DNA from: Fervidobacterium sp.
GTDB taxonomy: Bacteria > Thermotogota > Thermotogae > Thermotogales > Fervidobacteriaceae
DNA: 64,000 nucleotides
Direction of reading: 5' to 3'
Assembly (NCBI GenBank): GCA_026419195.1
Contig: JANZZV010000008.1
Location: 1 to 64,000, forward strand
The position numbers and the translations under genes were made by a program. Below the pieces are notes generated by a model. It had not been told where the DNA came from. It did not search any database and saw only the letters and a program-made list of their open reading frames with translations. This document shows positions 34,788-44,438 of this stretch, one piece after another (positions within the stretch are counted from its first letter, which is position 1; each line of letters starts with the position of its first letter).

Positions 34788-35816
34788 GTGAGAAAAGATT
34801 TTTTTCTCCTGTTATTGATAATTTTTTGCTCAATTTCGCTTTCTGCAGTTGTGAATTTCTCTTTTGTTGGAGATGTAATGTTTCCAAAATCTATTCTTGA
34901 GATGTTTAAAACACCTTCTGGATATGATTTTAAGCCTATATTTTCCGAGGTGAAAGATATAATCTCCTCGTCTGATATTGCATTTTGTAATCTTGAAACA
35001 ACACTCGGAGGACCTCCATACACAGGTGTACCGAAATTTTCCTCTCCCGATGAAGTGTTAGAGGCGATACATTGGGCAGGTTTTGATGTTGTAAATGTGT
35101 CAAACAACCATATGCTCGACACAGGTACAAATGGTTTGAGAAGGACGATTCAGCAAGTTAGAAACTATGGTTTCACTTCGGTTGGTGGACGATTGTCACC
35201 CGACGAACCAAGGTATTCTATTGTTGAGGTAAATGGTGTAAAGATTTCTTTCGCGGGCTTTACTTTTTCTACTAATGGCATACCTATTCAACGTGAATAT
35301 GCTTATATGTTTGATTATATAAATGACCATGTTGTACTTTCAACTGTTAAGCAGATGCGTCAAAATTCAGATATAGTTGTCGTACATTTCCACTTTGGTG
35401 TTGAATTCATGAGAAATCCAACAAAAGAGCAAGAACGAATAGCTAAACTGTGCATAGAAAATGGTGCCGATATTGTTGTAGGTTCACACCCACATGTCTT
35501 ACAAAGAGTAGATGTGGTTAACTACAACGGCAAGAAAAAAGTTATAGCATATTCTCTTGGAAACTTTGTCTCAAATATGCTAGAACCATACACGGATGTA
35601 GGGGTTATTCTAAATGTTTCTTACGACACAGAGCAAGGTGCCATTGTGGTCAATCCAATAATAACTTGGAGACATCGCTTTTCCAAGAATGGGAAAAATT
35701 CTTTGCGGATAATACCAGTTTTAGATTTTGTTAAAAAGCCCGATAAATTTATAACTAAAACTGACTTAGAAGCTTTGAAAAAGATTCTTGAGAATACAAA
35801 ATTGTTAAAAAACTAA
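34788..35816 (+). CDS. CapA/PgsA-family phosphoesterase, exported
   Basis: A 342-residue calcineurin-like enzyme with an N-terminal signal peptide (RKDFFLLLLIIFCSISLSA). The metal-site motifs of the CapA family are visible in order: FVGDVMF, FCNLETTL, VSNNHMLDTG, VHFHFGVEF and GSHPHVLQ. Relatives are linked to poly-gamma-glutamate capsule or to periplasmic phosphoesterase activity; there are no capsule genes nearby. GTG 34788 was chosen because TTGGGGGTG precedes it. An upstream TTG at 34773 is inside that site. The gene is monocistronic. Confidence 0.85.
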   Translation: MRKDFFLLLLIIFCSISLSAVVNFSFVGDVMFPKSILEMFKTPSGYDFKPIFSEVKDIISSSDIAFCNLETTLGGPPYTGVPKFSSPDEVLEAIHWAGFDVVNVSNNHMLDTGTNGLRRTIQQVRNYGFTSVGGRLSPDEPRYSIVEVNGVKISFAGFTFSTNGIPIQREYAYMFDYINDHVVLSTVKQMRQNSDIVVVHFHFGVEFMRNPTKEQERIAKLCIENGADIVVGSHPHVLQRVDVVNYNGKKKVIAYSLGNFVSNMLEPYTDVGVILNVSYDTEQGAIVVNPIITWRHRFSKNGKNSLRIIPVLDFVKKPDKFITKTDLEALKKILENTKLLKN

Positions 35817-35853
35817 TTGTCTCTAAGCGTGTGATAGAGCTTTTTTAAAAAAG

Positions 35854-35888
35854 AAAGCGGCTTTAGTACAAGCCGCTTTGTTTTGTTT
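35854..35888 (+). terminator. capA-like gene terminator
   Basis: AAAGCGGCTT, loop TAGTAC, AAGCCGCTTT, followed by GTTTTGTTT. A weaker CTCTA/TAGAG hairpin with a T run lies just before it (35821-35846). Confidence 0.85.
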
Positions 35889-36003
35889 AATCGTGAAGGA
35901 GTTTTCCCATAGATAAAGCTTTCAGCTACATTATAACCATTTTTTTGGCCAACAAAATTACGTTTTACAGATCTTATTTTTGTTACACTCATTGAGATGT
36001 AAA

Positions 36004-37005
36004 TTAGTAGAATCGCTTGGCGAGTTGCTTTATATAATAATCTACAGGTCGGATATTCAGCAATGTTTCACTGTATGGTACTTCTGTAACTATGAAACCT
36101 TTTATACCAACTGCATGGTAAAATTTGCCCATTTTTACAAGCTCAACAGCCCTTGAACTCATTTGAGTTGCTATTATTCTGTCTATTGCTGCAGGTGTAC
36201 CACCTCTTTGAATGTATCCAAGATTTGTGTACCTCCACTCAAGTTCAAGCTTTTTACCGATGTATAACCCTATTACTTCGGCAGGGTCTGTTTCATAAGA
36301 ACATTTACATTCTTCCAATATCTCTTCTGGTAGTTGCACACCATCTTCGACAACTACTATGGAAAATCGCTTACCACTTTCGTATCTGTGTTGTATAGTT
36401 CTTATAAGTTCCTTCGGTTCTAGTACGTCAGAGTTAGTGACAACAAAATCTGCCCCTCCAGCAAGTCCACCAAATGTTGCAAGCCATCCACCAGGAGCAC
36501 CCATTGTTTTTACAATCATAACCCGATGGTGTGATTCCGCCGTTGAGTGTATAATATCAAGTGCCTGTGTTACATGTTCTAATGCAGTGATAAAGCCAAT
36601 GGAAAAGTCCGTAAATGATAAATCGTTATCTATTGTTGCTGGAACTAAGATGCTTGGTATACCATATTTCTGTAAATTCAGTGCACTTCTAACTGCATTT
36701 CGTCCACCAAGGAGTAAGTAACCAGTGATTCCATATTGAATTGTCTTGTTTTTAATGGCTACAAGTTCTTCATCTTTCTCTGGAATAAAAAGGGAAGTAC
36801 CAAGTATTGTACCACCCTGGTGAAGTATCCCCGATACATTGTTTCTCACAAGTATATCCACTTTATCTTTTAATAGTCCTTCAAAGCCGTCTTTTATTCC
36901 CATGACTTCTATTTCTTGTTCAATTGCATTAACAACAATAGATCTTATAGCTGCATTCAATCCAGGGCAATCGTTACCAACAGACAACACACCTATTCTT
37001 CTCAT
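36004..37005 (-). CDS. divergent phosphofructokinase (PfkA superfamily)
   Basis: A 333-residue protein that aligns by eye with bacterial 6-phosphofructokinase over its full length. The sugar-phosphate side is kept: PATIDND with the catalytic base D126, R161 and M168 in HHRVMIVKTMG, VVEDG and YIQRGGTP...DR. The phosphoryl-donor side is altered: GGDAPG is GNDCPG (10-15), GGDGS is GGRNA (100-104), and the positions of E. coli R72 and R171 are L72 and A170. The donor may be pyrophosphate or something else, or the protein may be regulatory. The start touches the hppA stop (TAA-ATG) with GGGAGGTGG inside hppA, so the two are cotranscribed. Confidence 0.85.
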   Translation of the reverse strand: MRRIGVLSVGNDCPGLNAAIRSIVVNAIEQEIEVMGIKDGFEGLLKDKVDILVRNNVSGILHQGGTILGTSLFIPEKDEELVAIKNKTIQYGITGYLLLGGRNAVRSALNLQKYGIPSILVPATIDNDLSFTDFSIGFITALEHVTQALDIIHSTAESHHRVMIVKTMGAPGGWLATFGGLAGGADFVVTNSDVLEPKELIRTIQHRYESGKRFSIVVVEDGVQLPEEILEECKCSYETDPAEVIGLYIGKKLELEWRYTNLGYIQRGGTPAAIDRIIATQMSSRAVELVKMGKFYHAVGIKGFIVTEVPYSETLLNIRPVDYYIKQLAKRFY

Positions 37006-38982
37006 TTATAACCACCTCCCCACTATTGAATAAAAAACTATGGATGTTATTGCCATTAATTTTATCAGTATGTTCAGAGAAGGTCCTGCGGTATCCTTGT
37101 ATGGATCGCCTACTGTGTCACCAACTACCGTAGCTTTATGTGCAAATGAACCTTTCCCACCAAGGTGCCCTTCTTCTACATATTTTTTTGCATTGTCCCA
37201 TGCACCACCAGAGTTTGCCATAAAGATAGCGAGTGCAACTCCAGTAACAGTGGAACCTATCAATAACCCAGCAACTGATTGCACGCCTAAGCCTACCATA
37301 AGTATTATGGGTGATAATATAGCAAGTATCGATGGCAATACCATTCGCTTTAGTGCACCTTTTGTAGCTATTTTTATACAGCTTTGATAATCTGGCTCAG
37401 CACCACCTAATAAAATTCCAGGAATTTCTCTTATTTGTCTTCTTATTTCCTCAACCATATCGTTTGCGGCATCACCAACAGCGTTCATTGTCAAAGCAGA
37501 GAAGAAAAATGTCAACATAGCACCTATAAGTGCTCCAATAAACATCTTTGGATCTTGAAGTTGTAGTTCTTGTATACGCGCCGCCGAACCAAAGTTTGCA
37601 AATAAGGCTATAGCCGTCAAAGCAGCAGAACCTATAGCAAATCCTTTTCCCATGGCGGCTGTCGTGTTACCAAGTGCGTCGAGTTTATCCGTAATTGCAC
37701 GGACACTTTTGTCAAGTCCAGACATTTCAGCCACACCACCGGCATTATCAGCTATGGGACCGTACGCGTCTACAGAAAGATTCATCGCAAGTGTTGCAAG
37801 CATCCCTACACCTGCCATCGCTATTCCGTAAAGTTCTGCTATCTTGTAGGACAGAAGTGTACCAATTGCTATCAATATAGTTATTACTGCTGTTGACTCC
37901 ATGCCAAGTGCAGTTCCACTAATTATCACATTAGCAGGTCCCATCGCAGCTGAGTGTGCGAGTTTTTCAACCTTTTTACCCGATGTGTACCATTCAGTTA
38001 TCAACCCTATGGCAACCCCTACAACGTTACCTATTAAAACTATCCAAAATATATTCAAATTTTTCTCCAAAATTGCATACGCAAATGACAATATCAAAAA
38101 TATAATGCTTGAAGCTATGGTACCACTTCTTAACGCAAGGGCCGGTTCAGTGTTGAGTTTCGACAAAACTTTTACAAATATTATTGCTAATATAGACGAA
38201 ATCAATCCAAACGCGACAATATAAAGAGTGTTTAATACTCCCTTTTCACCAAAAAATAGGTATCCAAGTGCAATACCAGAGAAGATCGAACCTACGTACG
38301 ATTCGTAAAGGTCCGCACCCATACCAGCAACATCTCCAACATTGTCCCCAACATTATCAGCTATAACGGCTGGGTTTCTTGGATCGTCCTCTGGCAAATT
38401 TGCTTCAACTTTACCCACTATATCTGCTCCGACGTCAGCAGCCTTTGTGTATATTCCACCTCCGACTCTTGCAAATAGAGCCACAAATGATGCACCGAGC
38501 GAATAAAAGCTAACTTCCTGCAAACCGAATATCTGATACACCAACGCAAGTCCAAATAACCCAAGTACTGATACAGTTAATCCCATAACCGCTCCACCTG
38601 AGAAAGCAATATCAAGTGCTTCCCCAACTCCTTTTGTTGCCCCCCAAGCAGTTCTCGCATTTGATTTTGTTGCTATCATCATACCAAAAAAACCTGCAAG
38701 AACAGAAAAAATCGACCCTATCATGAACGATAAAGCAGCTTTATAACCTGTTGAAAAGGTAAAAATTAGGGAGAGAATCACTACTATTGGGAAAAACACA
38801 GCATATTCTTGGAAAAGGAAAGAACGAGCACCAGTCTGAATAATTCTCGAGATCTTATCTGTTTTTTCATTTCCAGTACTCTTGTCCAGCACAGAGAGTG
38901 TTAAATAAATAATTAACACCACACCTGCTAAGATCGAGGAAATTAAAACTGCCAAGTTATCACCTCCCAAGAAAAATTTCAA
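37006..38982 (-). CDS. hppA: membrane-bound ion-pumping pyrophosphatase
   Basis: A 658-residue integral membrane enzyme with about 16 helices that couples pyrophosphate hydrolysis to export of Na+ or H+. The active-site blocks KAADVGADIVGKVEANL, ADNVGDNVGD and the C-terminal GDTVGDPYKDTAGPSLN are complete. GNTTAAMGKG has Ala where K+-independent enzymes have Lys, so K+ dependence is expected. The DLYESYVGS segment resembles the Na+-pumping Thermotoga maritima enzyme, so Na+ transport is a reasonable inference. Start ATG follows GGGAGGTG. It leads the operon with the phosphofructokinase-like gene. Confidence 0.94.
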   Translation of the reverse strand: MKFFLGGDNLAVLISSILAGVVLIIYLTLSVLDKSTGNEKTDKISRIIQTGARSFLFQEYAVFFPIVVILSLIFTFSTGYKAALSFMIGSIFSVLAGFFGMMIATKSNARTAWGATKGVGEALDIAFSGGAVMGLTVSVLGLFGLALVYQIFGLQEVSFYSLGASFVALFARVGGGIYTKAADVGADIVGKVEANLPEDDPRNPAVIADNVGDNVGDVAGMGADLYESYVGSIFSGIALGYLFFGEKGVLNTLYIVAFGLISSILAIIFVKVLSKLNTEPALALRSGTIASSIIFLILSFAYAILEKNLNIFWIVLIGNVVGVAIGLITEWYTSGKKVEKLAHSAAMGPANVIISGTALGMESTAVITILIAIGTLLSYKIAELYGIAMAGVGMLATLAMNLSVDAYGPIADNAGGVAEMSGLDKSVRAITDKLDALGNTTAAMGKGFAIGSAALTAIALFANFGSAARIQELQLQDPKMFIGALIGAMLTFFFSALTMNAVGDAANDMVEEIRRQIREIPGILLGGAEPDYQSCIKIATKGALKRMVLPSILAILSPIILMVGLGVQSVAGLLIGSTVTGVALAIFMANSGGAWDNAKKYVEEGHLGGKGSFAHKATVVGDTVGDPYKDTAGPSLNILIKLMAITSIVFYSIVGRWL

Positions 38983-38995
38983 AACGACAGAAATT

Positions 38996-39025
38996 ACAAA
39001 AACGGGGGCACTGTGGGTGCCCCCG
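38996..39025 (-). terminator. yajC-secD-secF terminator
   Basis: CGGGGGCAC and GTGCCCCCG form a 9-bp GC-rich stem with a 5-base loop, followed on the minus strand by TTTTTG. Confidence 0.9.
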
Positions 39026-39042
39026 AGTCTATCAGTTGAAAA

Positions 39043-39939
39043 TTACAGGGATTTAACCCACTTTATCACTATCGGAGATGCTATAAAGATTGATGAATAT
39101 GTACCTACAACAACACCTATTGTCATTCCAAAAGCAAATGATTTGATACTACCAGTTGAGAAAAGTAAAAGCATCAGAACGGTGAAGAAAGTTGTGAGTG
39201 ATGTGTTTATAGTTCTTATTATAACTGAGTTTATACTATCATTCACAATTGATGCCATATCCTTCCCTTTGAACTTCCTTCCAAACTCTCTTATTCTATC
39301 AAAAACTATTATTGTATCATTAACAGAATAACCAACAAGTGTAAGAAGGGACGCAATCGCAGCAATATTCATCTCAATGCCAAAGATTGAGAAAAATCCG
39401 AGGGTAATCACAACATCATGAATAAGTGCTAAGACCGCACCTACTCCAAATGCAAATTTGAACCTCAATGCTACATACGCAAGTATACCAATAAGTGTGA
39501 AGACTACTGCCTTCCATGTAAGATTTTTTATTTCATTTGCAGCATCTCCGCTAACTTCGTTAAAAGATACAACCTTTGTATTTAAAATTTGCTCAACCTT
39601 TTTTGAAAGCTCAGCTTTTTCATCAGCAGAGTATACTCTTAAACTACCTTTTTCATCTTTTGGAGCAACCACTATTGAAAATGTTTTTTCATCAGCCTGA
39701 CCAAGTGCATGAACTTCTATTATTCTAGCCTTGGCAAACTCTGGAGCAACCGATGATATCTTCTCCCTTATCTGTGATAGTGTCATATTCTGGGAAGTTT
39801 TTATTACCATTTCGCTTCCACCGAGAAATTCAAGACCGAGGTTGAAACCTTTTACAAAAAAGCTTATTAAAGACACGGCAATAAGAACAATAGACAAAGA
39901 TATAAAGTAGTATCTCTTACCAACAAAATCAATTTTCAT
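39043..39939 (-). CDS. secF: protein translocase subunit SecF
   Basis: A 298-residue RND-type membrane protein that assists Sec export using the ion gradient. Six helices and the family sequences GLEFLGGSEMVI, the middle ALIHDVVITLGFF and TLVGYSVNDTIIVFDRIRE are clear. Its start codon shares one base with the secD stop, so translation is coupled. It is the last gene before the terminator. Confidence 0.95.
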   Translation of the reverse strand: MKIDFVGKRYYFISLSIVLIAVSLISFFVKGFNLGLEFLGGSEMVIKTSQNMTLSQIREKISSVAPEFAKARIIEVHALGQADEKTFSIVVAPKDEKGSLRVYSADEKAELSKKVEQILNTKVVSFNEVSGDAANEIKNLTWKAVVFTLIGILAYVALRFKFAFGVGAVLALIHDVVITLGFFSIFGIEMNIAAIASLLTLVGYSVNDTIIVFDRIREFGRKFKGKDMASIVNDSINSVIIRTINTSLTTFFTVLMLLLFSTGSIKSFAFGMTIGVVVGTYSSIFIASPIVIKWVKSL

Positions 39940-41363
39940 TACTGCGCACCCCCAGTCTTTCTAACTCTAATTTCTGCAGCCATTGCATCGAGCAAGAATT
40001 TACTGAATACAAGGTTCATAAACATCGCTGAGAATATACCTACTATTGTTGTTATTGCAAACCCTTTTATAGTACCTGTTCCAAAATAATACAAGAACAA
40101 AGCAGCAATGATTGTTGTCAAATTCGCATCGAACAAGGTCCAGAACGATCTGGAAAACGCAACTTCTATAGCCGCTTTGGTTGTCTTTCCCGCTCTTATT
40201 TCTTCTTTGATTCTTTCGTAAATTATTATGTTACCATCAACAAGAGTACCGATAGTGAATATAATACCTGCAATACCTGGTAAGGTAAGTATTGCACCTG
40301 TACCGGCTAAGAAACCAAATATGATTATTAATGCATAGAAAATACCAATTACCGCAACTATACCCATTACACCGTAGAAAGCTAGCATATATCCCATAAC
40401 TAATATAGCACCAATTATACCTGCCCTTAAAGATTGTTCTAGCACATCCTTTCCAAGTGATGGAGAAACTAAGCTTGCAGTTGTTTTTTCAAGTCTTGCA
40501 GGAAGCGCACCACTTCTTAATATTGCTGCAAGTTCTTTTGCTTCGTCGAACGTGAAGTTGCCCCTAATTTGCCCTTTACCATCTTCTATAGGACTTACAA
40601 CAAATCCAACAAATTGAACTTTATCATCGAGGACTATTGCTAACCTCTTTTTGAGGGCTATCTGATATTGTGTTGCTCCACTGTTCAGAATTTGCTCAGG
40701 GACATATAATTCTTTTGTAATGTTCTTAAACACTTCTACAAACTGTCTGTCTAAGGTAAATGAAACCACATAATTTGCTACTCCTTTTTGATCAATCACA
40801 GGAATAGCTTCTATAATCTTTGGACCTGATAAAATAAGATCTTTTCTATTGTTTATTTCCTTCCTAATTAAATACCACTTCTTACCATCTTTGTCTGGGT
40901 ACCACTGTGCACCTTCTCTTGTTGCCAAATTAACATCATCTGGATTTAACGTTGGATCAGATGTTCTCTCATCGATCGCTTGACCAAACCATAAAAGACC
41001 AGTTGAGCCAACAAGTTTTTCAGCAGATGTTGTGTCAGTGGCATCTGGTATTTCAACAATTATAAAGGAATTATTTTCTCGAAAGCTTTTCCTTATAACC
41101 GCCTCCGTGTAACCAGCGGAATCAAGTCTGCTTCTTAAAACTGTCCATACATCATCAACCACTGCACTTGGATTTTCAGCACCTTTTTCAACTTCTACCC
41201 TGTACTCAAGCCGTACCCCACCACTCAAATCTAAGCCAAGTTTAATTCTACTAAACAGCTTAGCTAATCCCGTAGCAGGCCTACCTCCAGGTAAAAATAA
41301 AGCCACAACGGCTGCGATCAGTAGTACCAATGAGACTATGAGTCTTATGCGATCACTTCGCAT
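39939..41363 (-). CDS. secD: protein translocase subunit SecD
   Basis: A 474-residue partner of SecF. It has an N-terminal helix, the periplasmic P1 region opening with RIKLGLDLSGGVRLEYRV, and six helices including GTLVDGNIIIYERIKEE. The P1 head region is shorter than in E. coli, as is usual outside the Proteobacteria. ATG follows GGAGGG 22 bases after yajC. Confidence 0.95.
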   Translation of the reverse strand: MRSDRIRLIVSLVLLIAAVVALFLPGGRPATGLAKLFSRIKLGLDLSGGVRLEYRVEVEKGAENPSAVVDDVWTVLRSRLDSAGYTEAVIRKSFRENNSFIIVEIPDATDTTSAEKLVGSTGLLWFGQAIDERTSDPTLNPDDVNLATREGAQWYPDKDGKKWYLIRKEINNRKDLILSGPKIIEAIPVIDQKGVANYVVSFTLDRQFVEVFKNITKELYVPEQILNSGATQYQIALKKRLAIVLDDKVQFVGFVVSPIEDGKGQIRGNFTFDEAKELAAILRSGALPARLEKTTASLVSPSLGKDVLEQSLRAGIIGAILVMGYMLAFYGVMGIVAVIGIFYALIIIFGFLAGTGAILTLPGIAGIIFTIGTLVDGNIIIYERIKEEIRAGKTTKAAIEVAFSRSFWTLFDANLTTIIAALFLYYFGTGTIKGFAITTIVGIFSAMFMNLVFSKFLLDAMAAEIRVRKTGGAQ

Positions 41364-41385
41364 TCTGTAACCCTCCTTTTAATAC

Positions 41386-41757
41386 TTATTGTTTGGAATT
41401 ATCGTTTTCTTCTTGTGTTTCTTCTTTTTCTTTCACAACCTTGGCAATATAGGCTTTATGAACTTCAAGTTCGGTGGTGTTTGCACTTTTAATCTTCACC
41501 GTGTCTTTCTTTATGTCTATAATCTTACCAATGATACCACCTGTTGTAACAATTACGTCTCCTTTTTTCATACTCTCGATCATTTGTTTGAATTCCTTTT
41601 CTCTTCTTCTTTGTGGAAGAATAACAAGAAAGTACATCATGGCAAAGAATATGAGTAACATTATGAGCATTTGCATCAATGCTCCTGCTCCACCTGTTGT
41701 CTGAGATGTTGCTGTGGATGCTCCTGCATCCGGTGCACCTGCAAAAATCAGCTTCAC
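41386..41757 (-). CDS. yajC: preprotein translocase subunit YajC
   Basis: A 123-residue single-span protein associated with SecDF. The helix covers about residues 27-48 (LMQMLIMLLIFFAMMYFLVI), followed by the family motif PQRRREKEFKQMIESMKKGD and TTGGIIGKI. The start is a GTG after GGAGGG. An N-terminal Ser/Thr/Gly-rich lead of 25 residues is longer than in many YajC proteins. First gene of yajC-secD-secF. Confidence 0.93.
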   Translation of the reverse strand: MKLIFAGAPDAGASTATSQTTGGAGALMQMLIMLLIFFAMMYFLVILPQRRREKEFKQMIESMKKGDVIVTTGGIIGKIIDIKKDTVKIKSANTTELEVHKAYIAKVVKEKEETQEENDNSKQ

Positions 41758-41815
41758 TAAAATCCCTCCTTCGGTAGTATTGATAAACTTTAAATTATTT
41801 CTTTGAACCTGATTC

Positions 41816-42637
41816 TTATAACCCAGCAGCTTTTTCAGCTGCCCTTACTGTATGTTCCATCAAAACAAGTGTTGTTATCCTACCGACACCACCTGGCACT
41901 GGCGTTAATTCACATATTTCTGCAACTGAAGGATCAACATCACCGTATATTCCGTCGTCTTCAACATTTATACCTACATCTATGACTATACTTCCAGGTT
42001 TAAAATAATTTTTACCCAACATCTTCGCTTTTCCAATTGCAACCACAACGATATCTGAACTCTGAGTAATTTCATCTATGTTCCTAGTTTTTGAATGACA
42101 TACAGTTACAGTAGCATCAATTCCCTTTTGCAAAAGTAACATCGCAAGAGGTTTTCCTACAGTTACACTTCTACCAACAATAGTTATCCTTTTTCCCGAC
42201 GGACTGGTCAGATAGTTTATGATCCTTAGTACAGCCTCGGCAGTACAAGGTGAAAACGTTGGATGATCATATATTATGTTTCCTAAGTTAGCAGGATGTC
42301 TTCCTTCCACATCTTTATCAGGAGAAATTAACGTAACCGCTTCATATTCAGATATACCTTCCGGAAGTGGATGTGTTAAAAATATTCCATTTACCGAAGA
42401 ATCTGCTGAAAGTTTTGGCAACAGTGATTTTAAATCGGAAATTTTCGGGGCTTCATAAACAGCAAATTCTATTCCCAAACGTTTTGCCTGTTTCTCTTGA
42501 CTTTTCAAATAAGCTAGTGTTGATGCCTCTGGTTGACAAGTGACAGCTGCAAGCTTTGGTGGATTAGTTAAAACCGCTACTCGTTCTTTTATATTTTCAA
42601 CTATTGATGAATAAAGCGGTTCAAGATTTACCATCAT
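41816..42637 (-). CDS. folD: methylenetetrahydrofolate dehydrogenase/cyclohydrolase FolD
   Basis: FolD interconverts 5,10-methylene- and 10-formyl-tetrahydrofolate with NADP. The 273-residue product has the usual two domains: FLTHPLPEG, SPDKDVEGRHPANLG, SPCTAEAV, the Rossmann motif IVGRSVTVGKPLA and the closing TPVPGGVGRITTLVL. In the first motif the residue four after the conserved Tyr43, normally the catalytic lysine, appears to be Gln47 (AYLKSQEK), with lysines at 45 and 49. It ends a long minus-strand operon that also encodes ThyX, another methylene-tetrahydrofolate user. Confidence 0.93.
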   Translation of the reverse strand: MMVNLEPLYSSIVENIKERVAVLTNPPKLAAVTCQPEASTLAYLKSQEKQAKRLGIEFAVYEAPKISDLKSLLPKLSADSSVNGIFLTHPLPEGISEYEAVTLISPDKDVEGRHPANLGNIIYDHPTFSPCTAEAVLRIINYLTSPSGKRITIVGRSVTVGKPLAMLLLQKGIDATVTVCHSKTRNIDEITQSSDIVVVAIGKAKMLGKNYFKPGSIVIDVGINVEDDGIYGDVDPSVAEICELTPVPGGVGRITTLVLMEHTVRAAEKAAGL

Positions 42638-42678
42638 TTTTCTTCACCTCTGTAACCTTCCCAAATTAAGTACAAATT

Positions 42679-43038
42679 TCAAGTTTGACCATAAACCGGC
42701 CTTAAACCGGCCTGATACAACAATCCACAAACTTCATACATACCTTTCTTTGTAACACAAAGTACAACATTCGACATCTCAGCTGCCTTTTTTGTCTCTG
42801 GCATTATCTCCCTATTTCTAACGATCAATACAACAGGTATACCGACCACACCGGCAGTTCTAACACACTGAGGTGTTGCCAATCCAGTTACAAGTAATGA
42901 ACCAGGCTCTGATAACGCAAGTACATCGCTCATTAAATCGGAAGCTGCCACTTTTTCTATTTCTATATCGTCTAAGTTCGAATCACAAGAAACCACTACC
43001 TCTCCCTCGACAAGTTCCAATAATTGCCCCAATTTCAC
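42679..43038 (-). CDS. DRTGG-domain protein
   Basis: A 119-residue stand-alone DRTGG-type domain, the small fold also found beside CBS domains and in HPr kinase-like proteins. It reads [15 protein letters not shown], then [17 protein letters not shown] and [15 protein letters not shown]. Such domains are thought to bind ligands, but none is established. Its start overlaps the thyX stop by 4 bases, and folD follows 41 bases later. Confidence 0.8.
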   Translation of the reverse strand: MKLGQLLELVEGEVVVSCDSNLDDIEIEKVAASDLMSDVLALSEPGSLLVTGLATPQCVRTAGVVGIPVVLIVRNREIMPETKKAAEMSNVVLCVTKKGMYEVCGLLYQAGLRPVYGQT

Positions 43039-43769
43039 AAAATATCACCTCTATAAGAATATTTAACAAATGCCTCATAAGTCCAAGGACAAGTTGTTTT
43101 GAAAAACTCCGCTATTGCTAATGCATATTGCTGAATTTCCCACTGCGCATGTGAGTCCGCTCTTAGACTTAAGAAATTCATCAAACTTCGTGCATTAACT
43201 GTCCAGTAGAATTGTGTATATGTAGCAAGAGGGAGGACTATTCTTGCAAGCTCGCGTGCAACTCCCATCTCGAGAAGTTCTTTGTAAGTTTTGTAACTCT
43301 CTTCAAATAAAACTTCCATTTTACGAACAACACTTTCAAATAGATCTTTGTCATTTACTTCAACTGCCTTTTGCCTGTCTTCCGGTACATTTACACGTAC
43401 GTTTAGTGGTATATAAAACTCTTCCTCTTTAATTTCCGTGTATCTTTGACTAATCTCGTTGAATGAACCTATTCTATGTCTGAACCATTGTCGAGCAACG
43501 AAAATTGGTGCCTTTACATGAAATGTAAAAACAATATGTTCAAATGGTGTTTCATGTCCATGCTCCATAAGATACATAATGAGCGCCTTGTCCCTTTCTG
43601 GGGTTTTTAGTCCTTGCCCATACGAAACACGAGCGGCCAATATTGCCGAATAATCATCCCCCATCATATCGACAAGTCTTACAAATCCTTTATCTAATAT
43701 ACTTTTTTTCAGTTCATGAAAGTTTTTACTTGACTTTACGTTTGAAGTGTTTGGTTCGTGTGTTTCCAA
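43035..43769 (-). CDS. thyX: flavin-dependent thymidylate synthase ThyX
   Basis: ThyX makes dTMP from dUMP with methylene-tetrahydrofolate, FAD and NADPH. The signature [11 protein letters not shown] (RHR at 97-99, Ser107) and [22 protein letters not shown]-type C-terminal sequence are present. The protein closely resembles Thermotoga maritima ThyX from [12 protein letters not shown] on. I chose TTG 43769 (244 residues) because GGAGGTGG lies just upstream; a longer frame from 43814 adds 15 residues unlike the family. The start lies within the 3-prime end of rnhB, a 44-base overlap. Confidence 0.92.
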   Translation of the reverse strand: METHEPNTSNVKSSKNFHELKKSILDKGFVRLVDMMGDDYSAILAARVSYGQGLKTPERDKALIMYLMEHGHETPFEHIVFTFHVKAPIFVARQWFRHRIGSFNEISQRYTEIKEEEFYIPLNVRVNVPEDRQKAVEVNDKDLFESVVRKMEVLFEESYKTYKELLEMGVARELARIVLPLATYTQFYWTVNARSLMNFLSLRADSHAQWEIQQYALAIAEFFKTTCPWTYEAFVKYSYRGDIL

Positions 43770-44424
43770 ACATGTCCACCTCCATAGAGTCAAGAAGCAA
43801 TTTGTATCTTTCAAGTGATATCAATCTTTCTGAAAGCCATTTATCTAACAAACTTTTGCTTATCATATTAAAAACCGGATCAAACGTCAATCTATGATAC
43901 GGTGTAGGACCATACTCACGTAAAGCTTTAATATGTTCAGTCGTAGGATATCCTTTATTTTTCGAAAGACCATATTGTGGAAATTGTTCGTCAAATTTTC
44001 TCATTAATCTGTCTCTTGTAACCTTTGCTAATATGGAGGCTGCCGAAATTTGGTATATCTTTTCATCACCCTTAACAACACATTTACAAGGGAAATTTAG
44101 TCTTAAATTTTTGCCATCAACATAGACTTCTTTTATCTCAATATATTGAGCGAGTATTTCAAGTGCCCTGTTCATAGCAATTTCTGTAGCATGAAGTATG
44201 TTGTACATATCTATTTCTTCGGCTGTTGCAATGCCTATACCAAATTTGGCACTAAGAAATAATTTCTCGTAAAGTTCTTCCCTTTTTTCCTCACTTAACT
44301 TTTTGCTATCTGTTACACCTTCAATTAAAGTTCCATCATCAAAATAAACCGCTGCAGCAACCACTGGTCCAAATATAGGTCCTCTACCTGCTTCATCAAC
44401 TCCGATAATTCTGTAATTTATCAT
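43726..44424 (-). CDS. rnhB: ribonuclease HII
   Basis: A 232-residue enzyme that removes ribonucleotides from DNA and RNA from RNA-DNA hybrids. The motif [21 protein letters not shown] carries the catalytic Asp-Glu pair, followed by [18 protein letters not shown] and the tail with [10 protein letters not shown]. Its last 44 bases overlap the chosen thyX start. It follows the lipoprotein gene by 14 bases. Confidence 0.95.
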   Translation of the reverse strand: MINYRIIGVDEAGRGPIFGPVVAAAVYFDDGTLIEGVTDSKKLSEEKREELYEKLFLSAKFGIGIATAEEIDMYNILHATEIAMNRALEILAQYIEIKEVYVDGKNLRLNFPCKCVVKGDEKIYQISAASILAKVTRDRLMRKFDEQFPQYGLSKNKGYPTTEHIKALREYGPTPYHRLTFDPVFNMISKSLLDKWLSERLISLERYKLLLDSMEVDMFGNTRTKHFKRKVK

Positions 44425-44438
44425 GTTATCACCAGTTC

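Noticed and set aside
36004-37005. Plain annotation as ATP-dependent 6-phosphofructokinase
   Set aside because: Key donor-site residues of the ATP enzyme are replaced (GGDGS to GGRNA and others), so the activity should not be assumed.
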